Below, in pieces: positions 48,786-57,474 of a stretch of 64,000 nt of DNA. A program made the position numbers and the translations under genes. Source of the DNA: Syntrophales bacterium (GTDB taxonomy: Bacteria > Desulfobacterota > Syntrophia > Syntrophales > UBA2210); contig JALNXD010000009.1 in assembly GCA_023230565.1 (NCBI GenBank), forward strand, positions 26,855 to 90,854, read 5' to 3'. The notes under the pieces are model-generated. The model searched no databases. It was not told where the DNA came from and saw nothing but the letters and a program-made list of their open reading frames with translations. The first letter of the stretch is position 1. The number at the start of each line of letters is the position of its first letter.

Positions 48786-49793
48786 TCAAATCTTATAATA
48801 CCCCCGGTACCATTCGACGAACCTTTTAATTCCCGTCTTAAGACCCGTGGCCGGCCTGAAGCCGGTATCGCGGATCAAGTCATCGACATCCGCACAGGTT
48901 TCCGGTACATCGCCAGGCTGCATGGGAAGCATTTTTTTCTTCGCCTTTTTCCCCAGCGCGCTCTCCAGCGTTTCAATGAAATCCGAGAGCATTACGGGAC
49001 GGTTATTGCCTATATTATAAATCCGATAGGGCGCGAAACTTGTACCCGGATCGGGATTATCTTTGTCCCAGTGCGGATCGGGCTCCGGAATCCGCGACAT
49101 TACCCGCCTCACTCCCTCGGTAATGTCGTCAATATAAGTGAAATCGCGCCTCATGTTTCCGTGATTGTAGACATCTATCGGCTGGCCGTCCAGAATCTTC
49201 CGTGTGAAGAGGTAATAGGCCATATCGGGCCTGCCCCAGGGGCCATACACGGTAAAAAAGCGAAGCCCCGTACAGGGAAGCGCGTAAAGGCTGGCATATG
49301 TATGGGCCATCAGTTCGTTGGCTTTCTTGGTGGCCGCATAAAGGCTCACGGGATGGTCCACATTATGATGCACTGAAAAAGGCATGAACGAATTGCCCCC
49401 GTACACGGAACTGGACGAGGCAAAAACCAGATGCGGAACGCCGCCGTAGCGGCAGCCTTCAAGAATATTCAAAAAACCGGCAAGATTACTTTCTGCATAG
49501 GCATGGGGGTGATCGATTGAATATCTGACTCCGGCCTGAGCAGCCAAATGAACAACCACATCGAATGACCCGGCAAATACACCGGCCATTGCCTCCCGGT
49601 CGGCAATATTACTATTCAGAAAAGAAAACCGATCCGTATCCCTCAGAAGCGAGAGCCTCGCCTCTTTAAGCGATACCTCATAGTAATCATTCAGATTGTC
49701 GACACCGAAAACCCGGTGCCCCTCGTCAAGAAGGCGCCAGGCCAGATGAAACCCGATAAAGCCGGCCACACCTGTAATCAGGACATTCTGCAT
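48786..49793 (-). CDS. UDP-glucuronate 4-epimerase-like NAD-dependent epimerase
   Basis: A 335-residue extended SDR enzyme. [44 protein letters not shown] and [17 protein letters not shown] are the pattern of the UDP-GlcA 4-epimerase (CapI-type) family, which makes UDP-galacturonic acid; [18 protein letters not shown] supports that. Substrate assigned by family resemblance only. The 180-bp gap upstream (49794-49973) shows no REP and no gene. Confidence 0.88.
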   Translation of the reverse strand: MQNVLITGVAGFIGFHLAWRLLDEGHRVFGVDNLNDYYEVSLKEARLSLLRDTDRFSFLNSNIADREAMAGVFAGSFDVVVHLAAQAGVRYSIDHPHAYAESNLAGFLNILEGCRYGGVPHLVFASSSSVYGGNSFMPFSVHHNVDHPVSLYAATKKANELMAHTYASLYALPCTGLRFFTVYGPWGRPDMAYYLFTRKILDGQPIDVYNHGNMRRDFTYIDDITEGVRRVMSRIPEPDPHWDKDNPDPGTSFAPYRIYNIGNNRPVMLSDFIETLESALGKKAKKKMLPMQPGDVPETCADVDDLIRDTGFRPATGLKTGIKRFVEWYRGYYKI

Positions 49794-49973
49794 AGCGAAC
49801 CCTCACATAATACACTCACACATGAATTTCAACTAAAAAGCAGCAGTACGAACCGAGCCCATCACCTTACACACTCAAAATTGCAGCCAACCATGCAAAC
49901 GAATTGACTGTTCTCCATACTCCTGAAGCTCGAATGGCTCGGGAACCCTGAAGATCCTCACGATCCAGGCGAC

Positions 49974-51059
49974 TTAACGCTCACCTAACACTTTCATAAT
50001 CCGTTGTGCCGCCTTTCCGTCCCAAAGTTCCGGTACTCTCCCCCCCTTTATCTCTCCTTTCGTAAACCTTCCGTAGGCGGCCATGATGCCGTCATGATCG
50101 GTACCGACAAGTATATTGGTCCCTTCCGTGATCGTAACGGGGCGTTCCGTGTTTTCCCGGATCGTGAAACAGGGAATCCCCAGGGCAGTGGTTTCTTCCT
50201 GCAGCCCACCGCTGTCGGTAAGGACCAGAGCCGCATCCTTCCATAACATAAGAAACGGCATATAGGAGAGGGGTGCTATCAGTGAAATGTCAGATCTGCG
50301 GATTAATTCGGTAAAGCCGAACTCCTCGATATTCTTGCTCGTGCGGGGATGAATCGGAAAGATTACAGGCATGTCTTCAGAAATCTTTACAAGCGCAAGA
50401 AGAAGCTCCCGCAGCTTCTCACGGTTATCCACATTTGACGGGCGGTGCAGCGTCACCACGGCATAGGGCCTGTCCGGTTTCGGTATTCCGACCGGCACAG
50501 CACCGTCTTTCAGCCTCCGCAGCTGGAAATAAAGTGTATCGATCATCACATTTCCCGCAAAGAAGATTGAATCTTCACTTTTCCCCTCGTTCCTGAGATT
50601 CTCGATGCCGCTTTTCTCCGTGACGAAAAGGTAATCCGAAATCGAATCGGTGACGATTCTATTGATCTCCTCGGGCATGGACATATCTCCGCTGCGCAGT
50701 CCGGCCTCGACATGGGCCACATCGATGAGGAGCTTTTTCGCCGTAATAGAACAGGCCAGGGTTGAATTGACATCCCCCACCACAACTGCTATCCGGGGCC
50801 GCTCTTTCAGGCACACCTCTTCAAAGGACGTCATAATCTTTGCCGTCTGCACGGCATGGCTCCCGGAGCCCGCCCCCAGGAAATAATGGGGCTTGGGAAT
50901 CTGCAGATCGTCAAAAAAGGCCTGAGACATCTCGTAATCATAATGCTGGCCGGTGTGAACCAGCATGCAATTGATCGATCTCATCGCGAGCGCCTCTCTG
51001 TAGAGCGGCGCAATTTTCATAAAATTAGGCCGCGCCCCGGCCACAAGCAATACCTTCAT
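49974..51059 (-). CDS. Non-hydrolysing UDP-N-acetylglucosamine 2-epimerase family (WecB/WbpI)
   Basis: A 361-residue GT-B fold epimerase. GARPNFMKIAPLY, VHTGQHYDYEMSQAFFDDL, VEAGLRSGDMSMPEEINR and LTDSGGLQEE are family signatures. It would act on UDP-GlcNAc (WecB), or, given the WbpA/B/D/E genes next to it, on UDP-GlcNAc3NAcA (WbpI), making the manno isomer. The two cannot be separated by eye. Upstream, REP cluster 51075-51190 ends 15 bp before the start codon. Confidence 0.92.
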   Translation of the reverse strand: MKVLLVAGARPNFMKIAPLYREALAMRSINCMLVHTGQHYDYEMSQAFFDDLQIPKPHYFLGAGSGSHAVQTAKIMTSFEEVCLKERPRIAVVVGDVNSTLACSITAKKLLIDVAHVEAGLRSGDMSMPEEINRIVTDSISDYLFVTEKSGIENLRNEGKSEDSIFFAGNVMIDTLYFQLRRLKDGAVPVGIPKPDRPYAVVTLHRPSNVDNREKLRELLLALVKISEDMPVIFPIHPRTSKNIEEFGFTELIRRSDISLIAPLSYMPFLMLWKDAALVLTDSGGLQEETTALGIPCFTIRENTERPVTITEGTNILVGTDHDGIMAAYGRFTKGEIKGGRVPELWDGKAAQRIMKVLGER

Positions 51060-51074
51060 TTATTTCACCTTTCC

Positions 51075-51190
51075 ATTAATTGGGGACGTTTTTAATTGGG
51101 GACGGGTTCACATTTCCCACAGTTTAGATTTTCAATAAAACGAAATGTGAACCCGTCCCCAATTAAAAATGTGAACCCGTCCCCAATTAA
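51075..51190. repeat. REP cluster between wbpA-like and 2-epimerase genes
   Basis: Left to right: a truncated arm ending at GGGGACGTT (51075-51090), a full arm from 51092, the conserved AGTTTAGATTTTCAA loop, an inverted arm to 51166, and a second inverted arm to 51190. It ends 1 bp before the TAG of the dehydrogenase. Confidence 0.93.
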
Positions 51191-51191
51191 C

Positions 51192-52481
51192 CTAGGCTTT
51201 GTAAAAGAGTTTCCCCTGCCGTGTGATGACATTTCGGGTGTCCACCACCGGTGTGCCCAGCGCCTCGTAATCGATGCCGAAGTATTCGGCGTGAGGGGTT
51301 GCAATCAGAATCAGGTCGTATCCGGCGCCGACTTCCACCGATTTTCTTCCCGCGAATTTCCCGAACTCCCTCGTTTTCTTTATGACCGGCACATACGGAT
51401 CGTTATAGCGTATTTCGGCCCCCAGATTTTCAAGCTTTTCCATAAGATGATATGACGGCGATTCACGGTCGTCATCGACATTGGCTTTGTATGCGAGCCC
51501 CAGAAGAAGAATCTTCGAGCCTTTTACGGCTTTGCCGTATTCGTTCAGAACCTTCATGACCCGGCTTACCACGTAATCCGGCATTGATGTATTGATCTCG
51601 CCGGCCAGTTCGATAAAGCGGGTCTGCAGTCCGTACTCGCGGGCCTTCCATGTAAGATAAAAAGGATCGATGGGGATACAGTGTCCCCCCAGGCCCGGTC
51701 CGGGGTAAAAAGCCTGAAAGCCGAATGGTTTTGTCGCGGCCGCATCGATTACCTCCCATACATCTATCCCCATCCGATCGCACAGCACTTTCATCTCGTT
51801 GACAAGGGCGATATTGACGGACCGGTAAATGTTTTCCAGAAGCTTCGCCGTTTCGGCAACTTTGGGCGACGACACGGAAACGGTCGTATCTACCACGCAC
51901 CTGTACAGAGCGGCTGCCGCCGCCTGACAGTTCCGCGTGAGTCCTCCCACCAGCTTGGGAACTGTTTTCAAAGAAAAATCCTTATTATTAGGATCTTCCC
52001 GTTCCGGAGAAAAGGCAAGATAAAAATCCCGCCCCGCTGCAAGCCCGCTTTTTTCCAGGATCGCCCGCACATCTTCCTCGGTCGTCCCCGGATAGGTGGT
52101 CGATTCCAGAATCACAAGCTGGTCCTTTCGTACATAGCGCACGATCGACTCCGCGGTGGCAAATACAAAGCGCATGTCGGGCTCGCGGTTTTTATTCAGC
52201 GGAGTGGGCACACAGATAAGAATGCAGTCCACGTCCGAGATCTTCGAAAAATCGGATGTCGCCGCGAAGACCCGGTCTCCCAGATTCATGAGCGGCGCAA
52301 TATCGATATGTCTGATATAGCTTTTACCCTCGTTCAATGCGGCAACTTTCGCCTCATCGATATCGAATCCCGTGACCGAAAACCCCGCCTTTACAAAAGC
52401 GATCACCAGAGGAAGTCCCACATATCCCAGCCCGATGACGCCGACCCGCGCCGACCTGGCAGTTATCTTCTCAATCAACAT
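51192..52481 (-). CDS. Nucleotide-sugar 6-dehydrogenase (WbpA-like)
   Basis: A 429-residue UDP-glucose/UDP-GlcNAc dehydrogenase family enzyme, oxidising C6 of a UDP-sugar to the uronate with NAD. GVIGLGYVGLPLVIAF is the NAD loop, ESTTYPGTTEE and SPEREDP precede the catalytic region, and PGLGGHCIPIDPFYL carries the catalytic Cys. That last motif resembles WbpA (UDP-GlcNAc 6-dehydrogenase) more than Ugd. With the oxidoreductase-acetyltransferase and aminotransferase upstream it fits the diacetamido-uronate pathway. GGAGGC precedes the ATG. Confidence 0.9.
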   Translation of the reverse strand: MLIEKITARSARVGVIGLGYVGLPLVIAFVKAGFSVTGFDIDEAKVAALNEGKSYIRHIDIAPLMNLGDRVFAATSDFSKISDVDCILICVPTPLNKNREPDMRFVFATAESIVRYVRKDQLVILESTTYPGTTEEDVRAILEKSGLAAGRDFYLAFSPEREDPNNKDFSLKTVPKLVGGLTRNCQAAAAALYRCVVDTTVSVSSPKVAETAKLLENIYRSVNIALVNEMKVLCDRMGIDVWEVIDAAATKPFGFQAFYPGPGLGGHCIPIDPFYLTWKAREYGLQTRFIELAGEINTSMPDYVVSRVMKVLNEYGKAVKGSKILLLGLAYKANVDDDRESPSYHLMEKLENLGAEIRYNDPYVPVIKKTREFGKFAGRKSVEVGAGYDLILIATPHAEYFGIDYEALGTPVVDTRNVITRQGKLFYKA

Positions 52482-52636
52482 ATACGAAAAGCCTCCATAT
52501 CAATTTTAAATCGAGCACATTTTTTCCTGCACTCCCCCGGGAAACGTTGTACGCACAATTTTTATAATTTCCTATTTTAGCAAATTGTATGCCGCGGCAT
52601 GAATCGTTTTTTTCCGCGGAACGCTCTCCGGCAACT

Positions 52637-54196
52637 CTATGAGCCGGATTGCCTCAATTCCTCCCGCGACCGGCCGCAGGCAGGGCATTTCATGCCTGTA
52701 TCCAGCCTTTCTCCGCACTCGCACACCCAGCCTGTCTGACGGGCGGGATTTCCGACGACGAGGGCATAATCGGGCACATCATTTATCACCACGGCGCCGG
52801 CGCCTACAAACGCGTATCGGCCGATGGTAATCCCGCACACGATTGTCGCATTCGCGCCGATGGTCGCACCCCGTTTCACCAGTGTAGTCCGGGCCTCATC
52901 CATTTTGCGGATTTCGGCACGGGGGTTATACACATTGGTAAACACCATCGAAGGCCCGCAGAAAACGCCTTCCTCAAGGGTGACCCCCTTATAGACGCTG
53001 ACATTATTCTGGATCTTGCAGTTGTTTCCGATCTTCACATCGGGACCGATCACCACGTTTTGTCCTATATTGCACGATTCGCCTACAACCGATCCTGAAA
53101 GCACATGGGAAAAATGCCAGATTTTCGTCCCCTTCCCTATGGACGCCCCGTCATCGATCAGTGCGCTTTCATGAACGAAGTACTCACTTTCTTCGCCTTT
53201 CTCCTGCACCTTCCGCTCGTCCGGCTTCGCCGCTTCGCTTCCCGAAAGCAGGCTTTCAGTAGCTTTCTCCAGGATCTCTAGAACTTCTATGCCGTTTTGT
53301 GCATCCGCCCTTTCGATCGGACTTCCGTCCAGATGCCCGGCAAAGTAAAGGAGCTCTTCCGCAAGCGGCATTTTCTTTTCGTAAGGAATCACCTCGGTGG
53401 GGCCGTCATGGGTAACCGGCTCTCCCTGAACCCAATCGATCCCCTTTTCATAAAAAAGAATGTTTTTTTGATCCGATGAATCTTCGTAGGAAAACATCCC
53501 CTTCGATCCTATGATCACAATGCGGTGCTCCTTGAAAGGGTGAAGCCAGCTCACAAAGATATGCCCCACCCTGTTTTTCGGATATCGCAGAATCGTCATG
53601 GACGAATCATGCACCTGAGGCTGAAGGAATATCCCTCCCCGCGAGATTACTTCATCGGGAAAATCTTCCATAAAGTACTGGAAGATGGAGATGTCATGGG
53701 GCGCAAAGCTCCAGAGAATATTTTCTTCCGTCCGCACGGTACCGAGATTCAGCCGATTGCTGTAGATATACTGAAGCCGCCCGATCTTTCCTTCTCGCAC
53801 CAGTTCCTTCATCTTTAAAATTGCGGGGTGAAAGAGAAGCAGGTGCCCCACCATCAGATTTACGCCGCCAACCTCGGCCATTTTTTTCAGCTCCCGCGCC
53901 TCGTGCGCCCGAAGCGTCAACGGCTTTTCAACCAGCACATGCTTATTTTTGCCGATCAGATACGATGCGATATTAAAATGCGTCTCCGCCGGAGTGGCCA
54001 CTGTGTACCCGTCGAACTCCTCCTTCGCAGCCTCCCGGGTATTCGCAAAAACCTTAATATCGGGATATCTGGAAGCAATCCCCCTTCTGGTCGTTTCATT
54101 TGCCTCCACCACACCGCCCAGCAATCCAAGACTGTCCAGCGTCCGGATATGATTCATACCCCAGCGCCCGGCACCAACCACACAAATCCTTTTCAT
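52637..54196 (-). CDS. WbpB-WbpD-like fusion: Gfo/Idh/MocA oxidoreductase plus LbH N-acetyltransferase
   Basis: A 519-residue fusion. Residues 1 to about 315 are a Gfo/Idh/MocA oxidoreductase ([18 protein letters not shown] loop, EKPLTL motif), the WbpB type that oxidises C3 of UDP-GlcNAcA. From about 338 a left-handed beta-helix acetyltransferase follows ([37 protein letters not shown]), the WbpD type that acetylates the 3-amino group. A small four-Cys zinc motif (CECG, CPACG) ends the chain. ATG 54196 has AAGGAG upstream, and that site abuts REP cluster 54209-54314. The aminotransferase acting between the two steps is the next gene upstream. Confidence 0.9.
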   Translation of the reverse strand: MKRICVVGAGRWGMNHIRTLDSLGLLGGVVEANETTRRGIASRYPDIKVFANTREAAKEEFDGYTVATPAETHFNIASYLIGKNKHVLVEKPLTLRAHEARELKKMAEVGGVNLMVGHLLLFHPAILKMKELVREGKIGRLQYIYSNRLNLGTVRTEENILWSFAPHDISIFQYFMEDFPDEVISRGGIFLQPQVHDSSMTILRYPKNRVGHIFVSWLHPFKEHRIVIIGSKGMFSYEDSSDQKNILFYEKGIDWVQGEPVTHDGPTEVIPYEKKMPLAEELLYFAGHLDGSPIERADAQNGIEVLEILEKATESLLSGSEAAKPDERKVQEKGEESEYFVHESALIDDGASIGKGTKIWHFSHVLSGSVVGESCNIGQNVVIGPDVKIGNNCKIQNNVSVYKGVTLEEGVFCGPSMVFTNVYNPRAEIRKMDEARTTLVKRGATIGANATIVCGITIGRYAFVGAGAVVINDVPDYALVVGNPARQTGWVCECGERLDTGMKCPACGRSREELRQSGS

Positions 54197-54208
54197 CACA
54201 CGCTCCTT

Positions 54209-54314
54209 TTAATTGGGGACGGGTTCACATTTCCCTCGGCGTTAATTGGGGACGGGTTCACATTTCCTGCAGTTTAGTTTCAATAGTGGGAAATGTGAAC
54301 CCGTCCCCAATTAA
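54209..54314. repeat. REP cluster between wbpE-like and wbpB/D-like genes
   Basis: One arm at 54209-54237, then a full palindrome at 54242-54314 with an AGTTTAGTTTCAA loop. It directly abuts the AAGGAG ribosome site of the fusion gene. Confidence 0.93.
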
Positions 54315-54326
54315 CCAATTAATGCC

Positions 54327-55472
54327 CTAACTTTGCGTTACCGCTTTTATGAGTGTATCGGCCACATATTTCTGCATTTCTTTTGTCAGTTCCGGATATA
54401 TCGGCAGCGCCAGAGTATGGGTTGCCGCATATTCGCTGCACGGAAAATCACCCGGTCTGTAGCCGAGGTATCGGAAACATTCCTGTTCGTGGAACGGCAC
54501 CGGATAGTACACCTCCGTCCCGATAGAATTATCGGCCAGCGTGTTTCGCACTTCGTCCCGTTTTTCCGAAACAGAAATCACATACTGGTTATAAATATGA
54601 TAATCTCTTTCATCGGCAATGACAGGAGTTTTTATTGCGCCGCAGCCGCCCAGCGCGGCATCGTAAAAGGAAGCGTTTTGCCTTCGCATGGCGTGCCATT
54701 TTTCAAGATACGGCAGTTTCACATGCAGAACCGCCGCCTGAACGGGATCGAGCCTGAAATTGCCGCCGACGAGCGCATGATAATATTTCGGCTGCGCCCC
54801 GTGATTCCGAAGCTTTTTCAATTTGATATCGAGTGCGGGGTTATTCGTCACCACCATTCCGCCGTCGCCGATACCCCCGAGATTCTTGCTGGGGAAAAAT
54901 GAAAAACAGCCCATCGTACCCATAGCGCCTGCTTTCAGCACGCCTTTCTTTGAACGATAGCGCGCCCCGATCGCCTGCGCTGCGTCTTCGATAACCGGAA
55001 TTCCGTATTCTTCGGCAATCTCAAGAATCGGATCCATGTCCACGCACTGTCCGTAAAGATGCACCGGAATTATCGCCTTTACTTTTGCCGCCGCTTCCTT
55101 GTTCTTTTCAAGCCATTCATCCAATGCGGCAGGATCTATATTATAGGTGTCGGGATTAATATCCACGAAGACGGGTGTCGCTCCCACTCTTGCAATTACG
55201 CCCGCGGTCGCAAAGAAAGAAAAAGGCGTCGTCACCACCAGATCGCCGGAACCCACATCAAGGGCCATAAGAGAAACGAGAAGCGCATCGGTCCCTGAAG
55301 ATACCCCCGTGGCATATTCGGCCCCCGTATATTCCGCAATTTCCTTCTCCAGCATAGCGACGCACGGACCCATAATGTATTGCGTCGAATCGATCACCTC
55401 GGTGACAGCCGCTTTCACTTCATCCTCAATCGTCTTTAACTGCGCAGACAAATCCAGTAAGGGAACTTTCAT
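54327..55472 (-). CDS. DegT/DnrJ/EryC1/StrS aminotransferase (WbpE-like)
   Basis: A 381-residue PLP-dependent sugar aminotransferase. VPLLDLSAQ is the typical start, SGTDALLVSLMAL and EDAAQAIGARY bind the cofactor, and FSFFPSKNLGGIGDGGM holds the PLP lysine. In this neighbourhood the likely substrate is the 3-keto UDP-GlcNAc uronate made by the WbpB-like half of the fusion, with glutamate as donor, as in WbpE. The gene begins the run of co-directed sugar genes; a 202-bp divergent region lies upstream with no clear promoter. Confidence 0.92.
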   Translation of the reverse strand: MKVPLLDLSAQLKTIEDEVKAAVTEVIDSTQYIMGPCVAMLEKEIAEYTGAEYATGVSSGTDALLVSLMALDVGSGDLVVTTPFSFFATAGVIARVGATPVFVDINPDTYNIDPAALDEWLEKNKEAAAKVKAIIPVHLYGQCVDMDPILEIAEEYGIPVIEDAAQAIGARYRSKKGVLKAGAMGTMGCFSFFPSKNLGGIGDGGMVVTNNPALDIKLKKLRNHGAQPKYYHALVGGNFRLDPVQAAVLHVKLPYLEKWHAMRRQNASFYDAALGGCGAIKTPVIADERDYHIYNQYVISVSEKRDEVRNTLADNSIGTEVYYPVPFHEQECFRYLGYRPGDFPCSEYAATHTLALPIYPELTKEMQKYVADTLIKAVTQS

Positions 55473-55674
55473 ATATACTCCTGTAAAAAGATAGAATTCA
55501 GCTTATAACACACCCGCGAACACGGCCCATCAGCTTATCAGCTTACATACGTAATATCTATCCTTAATTCACGTGTGCGGGAATAAAAAATCACTCTTAT
55601 TTTACAGCTTGCCCTTATTTTATATAGATGGTAGGTGTAAACAAAAAAATATCATTCATTAAAGGCCTGCGGTA

Positions 55675-55959
55675 ATGTCCGAAATACTGATAAACATTTT
55701 CTGGGTGATTATTATCATCGGCATCTTTGTGTTTGCCCTTTATATCAAAAGCCTGAAGCTGAAAAAAGCAAGCGAGTTCATCATTCGAGACCTGGAAGAA
55801 AAACATGCCCATGACCCCTCATCGGCAATTGAACTGCCCTACATGAAAACCTCACCATTACATTTCGGCCTTCGAGACTATCGGCCCATGGCACTTAAAA
55901 ACCTGATAGAAGCCGATATCGTCCGATTCACTGAAGAACAGCGCTTCTACCTCAATTAA
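55675..55959 (+). CDS. Small single-pass membrane protein, hypothetical
   Basis: A 94-residue protein with one N-terminal membrane segment (residues 8-24, IFWVIIIIGIFVFALYI), then a charged cytoplasmic part containing FGLRDYRPMALKNLIEADIVRFTEEQRFYLN (described in part). No family recognised. It is the only plus-strand gene inside the minus-strand sugar locus. Its stop codon (55957-55959) lies in a REP palindrome. Confidence 0.65.
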   Translation: MSEILINIFWVIIIIGIFVFALYIKSLKLKKASEFIIRDLEEKHAHDPSSAIELPYMKTSPLHFGLRDYRPMALKNLIEADIVRFTEEQRFYLN

Positions 55960-56030
55960 TTGGGGACGGGTTCACATTTCCCACAGTTTGGATTTTTCAA
56001 AGAGCGAAATGTGAACCCGTCCCCAATTAA
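55956..56030. repeat. REP palindrome holding two convergent stop codons
   Basis: Full element, arms from 55956 and to 56030, with a central AGTTTGGATTTTTCAA. The TAA of the small membrane protein and, on the other strand, the TAA of the O-antigen ligase (56027-56029) both lie in its arms. Confidence 0.94.
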
Positions 56031-57334
56031 TTGCTGTCACTGGACAGCCTGTACACCACCCCGGCGATTACCGCAAAGACAACGGCATTCGCCGGCAGGT
56101 AGAAGAAATAGTCGAATTGCGCATGGATCAGTGCCGCCGTCATGGCCGTGATCCCACCCAGGATGATCCCCTGGCGCTCGCCATCGCCTCCCCGCCGCAG
56201 CGCCCGTATCGCCCTCAAATAGAGCACCCCCACGAAGGCGGCCGCACAGGCAAAGCCGGCAAACCCTGTCTCCGATATAATCTGCAGCGTATCGTTATAG
56301 GCGATCCGTGGTATCCAGGTCTGGCTGCCGATGGAATCGTACTGCAGAATAATATGAGGCCAGTTGTTCAGCCCCACGCCCAGCAACGGAAAATCCCCGA
56401 TCACCCTGATTGCGTCACCGTAAGTAAATTCCCTTAATTGCGGTTTGAACAGTGTCAGCGCCTCGTCGATAATCGGCCCGATCCCCAGCCACAGCACATA
56501 GAGAAAGGCCGCTCCCAGTACGCCTCCGTAAAGCATCAGTGTCCGCCGGTCCCGCAGGCGGTAGGCCACGCCCATAAACATCAGCAGCATCAGCATGGTA
56601 ATAGGCAGCGTCACGAATCCCCCCCGGCACAGAGAAAACAGAAGCGCGCAAATGATGATGACAATCCCGAAACCTGTCAGCAGCGTCTTCGAAGTCGTCC
56701 CGCCACGCCGGTGTTTCGATCGATGACCCTTTTCCCGCAAAAGCGTGGAACCCGCTAATTGAGACGTGTCCCCGTACCGTGCCACCAGAAGCCCCATTGC
56801 CAGCGGCACCGCCATCTCCAGGAACTGCGAAAAGCTGTTCGGCGATCTGAAGGTCCCCGCCACGGCGCCCCGCACCGACCCGATGTCGAACCCCTGCAGC
56901 GCCGTCCCGGCGGCCTTTTGAAAAAAGAACAGCACCGAATTGACAAGGGCCAGCCCGAAGACCGTCCATAAGAGAGCATAGACAAACCGGGGCACCCGCC
57001 GCCTATCCGCCGCATCCCGCGGCCGGTACCACAGTATCGTGAAAAATATCCCCAGACAGGCCAGCACCTGCAAGAGAAGCACGACACTGTCATAAACATT
57101 GATGCTGAATCCGAACCCCACCTGCACCAGCACCACAAGCACGAAAAAGAGCGCCGGCACCGCAACGGGCGCCCCTTCTCTGAAGACCGCGGGCCCCTCG
57201 CCGCGCCTGCCGATTACCGCAGCCAAACACAGCGCAAACGCCACCGCCTCGACCACCGGCATCACCCACGACGGCGTCGCCCCAAATATCAGCACTGGCA
57301 ATATAATAATAAAAACAAGTCCAACAGGAATCAT
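56027..57334 (-). CDS. O-antigen ligase/polymerase family protein (Wzy_C)
   Basis: A 435-residue polytopic membrane protein with about ten hydrophobic segments. GTFRSPNSFSQFLEMAVPL and the long periplasmic part with DAIRVIGDFPLLGVGLNNW are Wzy_C signatures, as in WaaL O-antigen ligases and Wzy polymerases; which of the two cannot be read. A basic cytoplasmic loop (LREKGHRSKHRRGG) includes GDTSQLAGS, whose DNA resembles a REP fragment. No Shine-Dalgarno sequence precedes ATG 57334, and REP cluster 57353-57454 lies immediately upstream. Confidence 0.88.
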   Translation of the reverse strand: MIPVGLVFIIILPVLIFGATPSWVMPVVEAVAFALCLAAVIGRRGEGPAVFREGAPVAVPALFFVLVVLVQVGFGFSINVYDSVVLLLQVLACLGIFFTILWYRPRDAADRRRVPRFVYALLWTVFGLALVNSVLFFFQKAAGTALQGFDIGSVRGAVAGTFRSPNSFSQFLEMAVPLAMGLLVARYGDTSQLAGSTLLREKGHRSKHRRGGTTSKTLLTGFGIVIIICALLFSLCRGGFVTLPITMLMLLMFMGVAYRLRDRRTLMLYGGVLGAAFLYVLWLGIGPIIDEALTLFKPQLREFTYGDAIRVIGDFPLLGVGLNNWPHIILQYDSIGSQTWIPRIAYNDTLQIISETGFAGFACAAAFVGVLYLRAIRALRRGGDGERQGIILGGITAMTAALIHAQFDYFFYLPANAVVFAVIAGVVYRLSSDSN

Positions 57335-57352
57335 AACATTAAACTGGCATTA

Positions 57353-57454
57353 AATTGGGGACGTTCCTAATTGGGGACGGGTTCACATTTCGCTCTTATT
57401 AAAATCGCATTTGCGGAAATATGTGGAGAGAAATGTGAACCCGTCCCCAATTAA
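57353..57454. repeat. REP cluster between the DUF4143 ATPase and the O-antigen ligase
   Basis: A truncated arm ending GGGGACGTT (57353-57364) followed by a full arm (from 57368) and an inverted arm (to 57454). Its 32-base central part is unlike that of the other copies. The truncated-then-full order repeats that at 51075-51090. Confidence 0.92.
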
Positions 57455-57474
57455 TTCACAATTAATTCAGGTAC

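Noticed and set aside
51096..51455. Open frames across the REP elements encoding strings such as NVNPSPI or IGDGFTF
   Set aside because: They are translations of the palindromic repeats, appear on both strands at every copy, and lack ribosome sites. The same strings recur at 7-8 loci only because the DNA repeats.
49974..52481. Assigning the 2-epimerase and dehydrogenase as WecB/WecC (enterobacterial common antigen)
   Set aside because: The dehydrogenase motif and the adjacent WbpB/D fusion and aminotransferase fit the diacetamido-uronate route better; no other wec gene is present.
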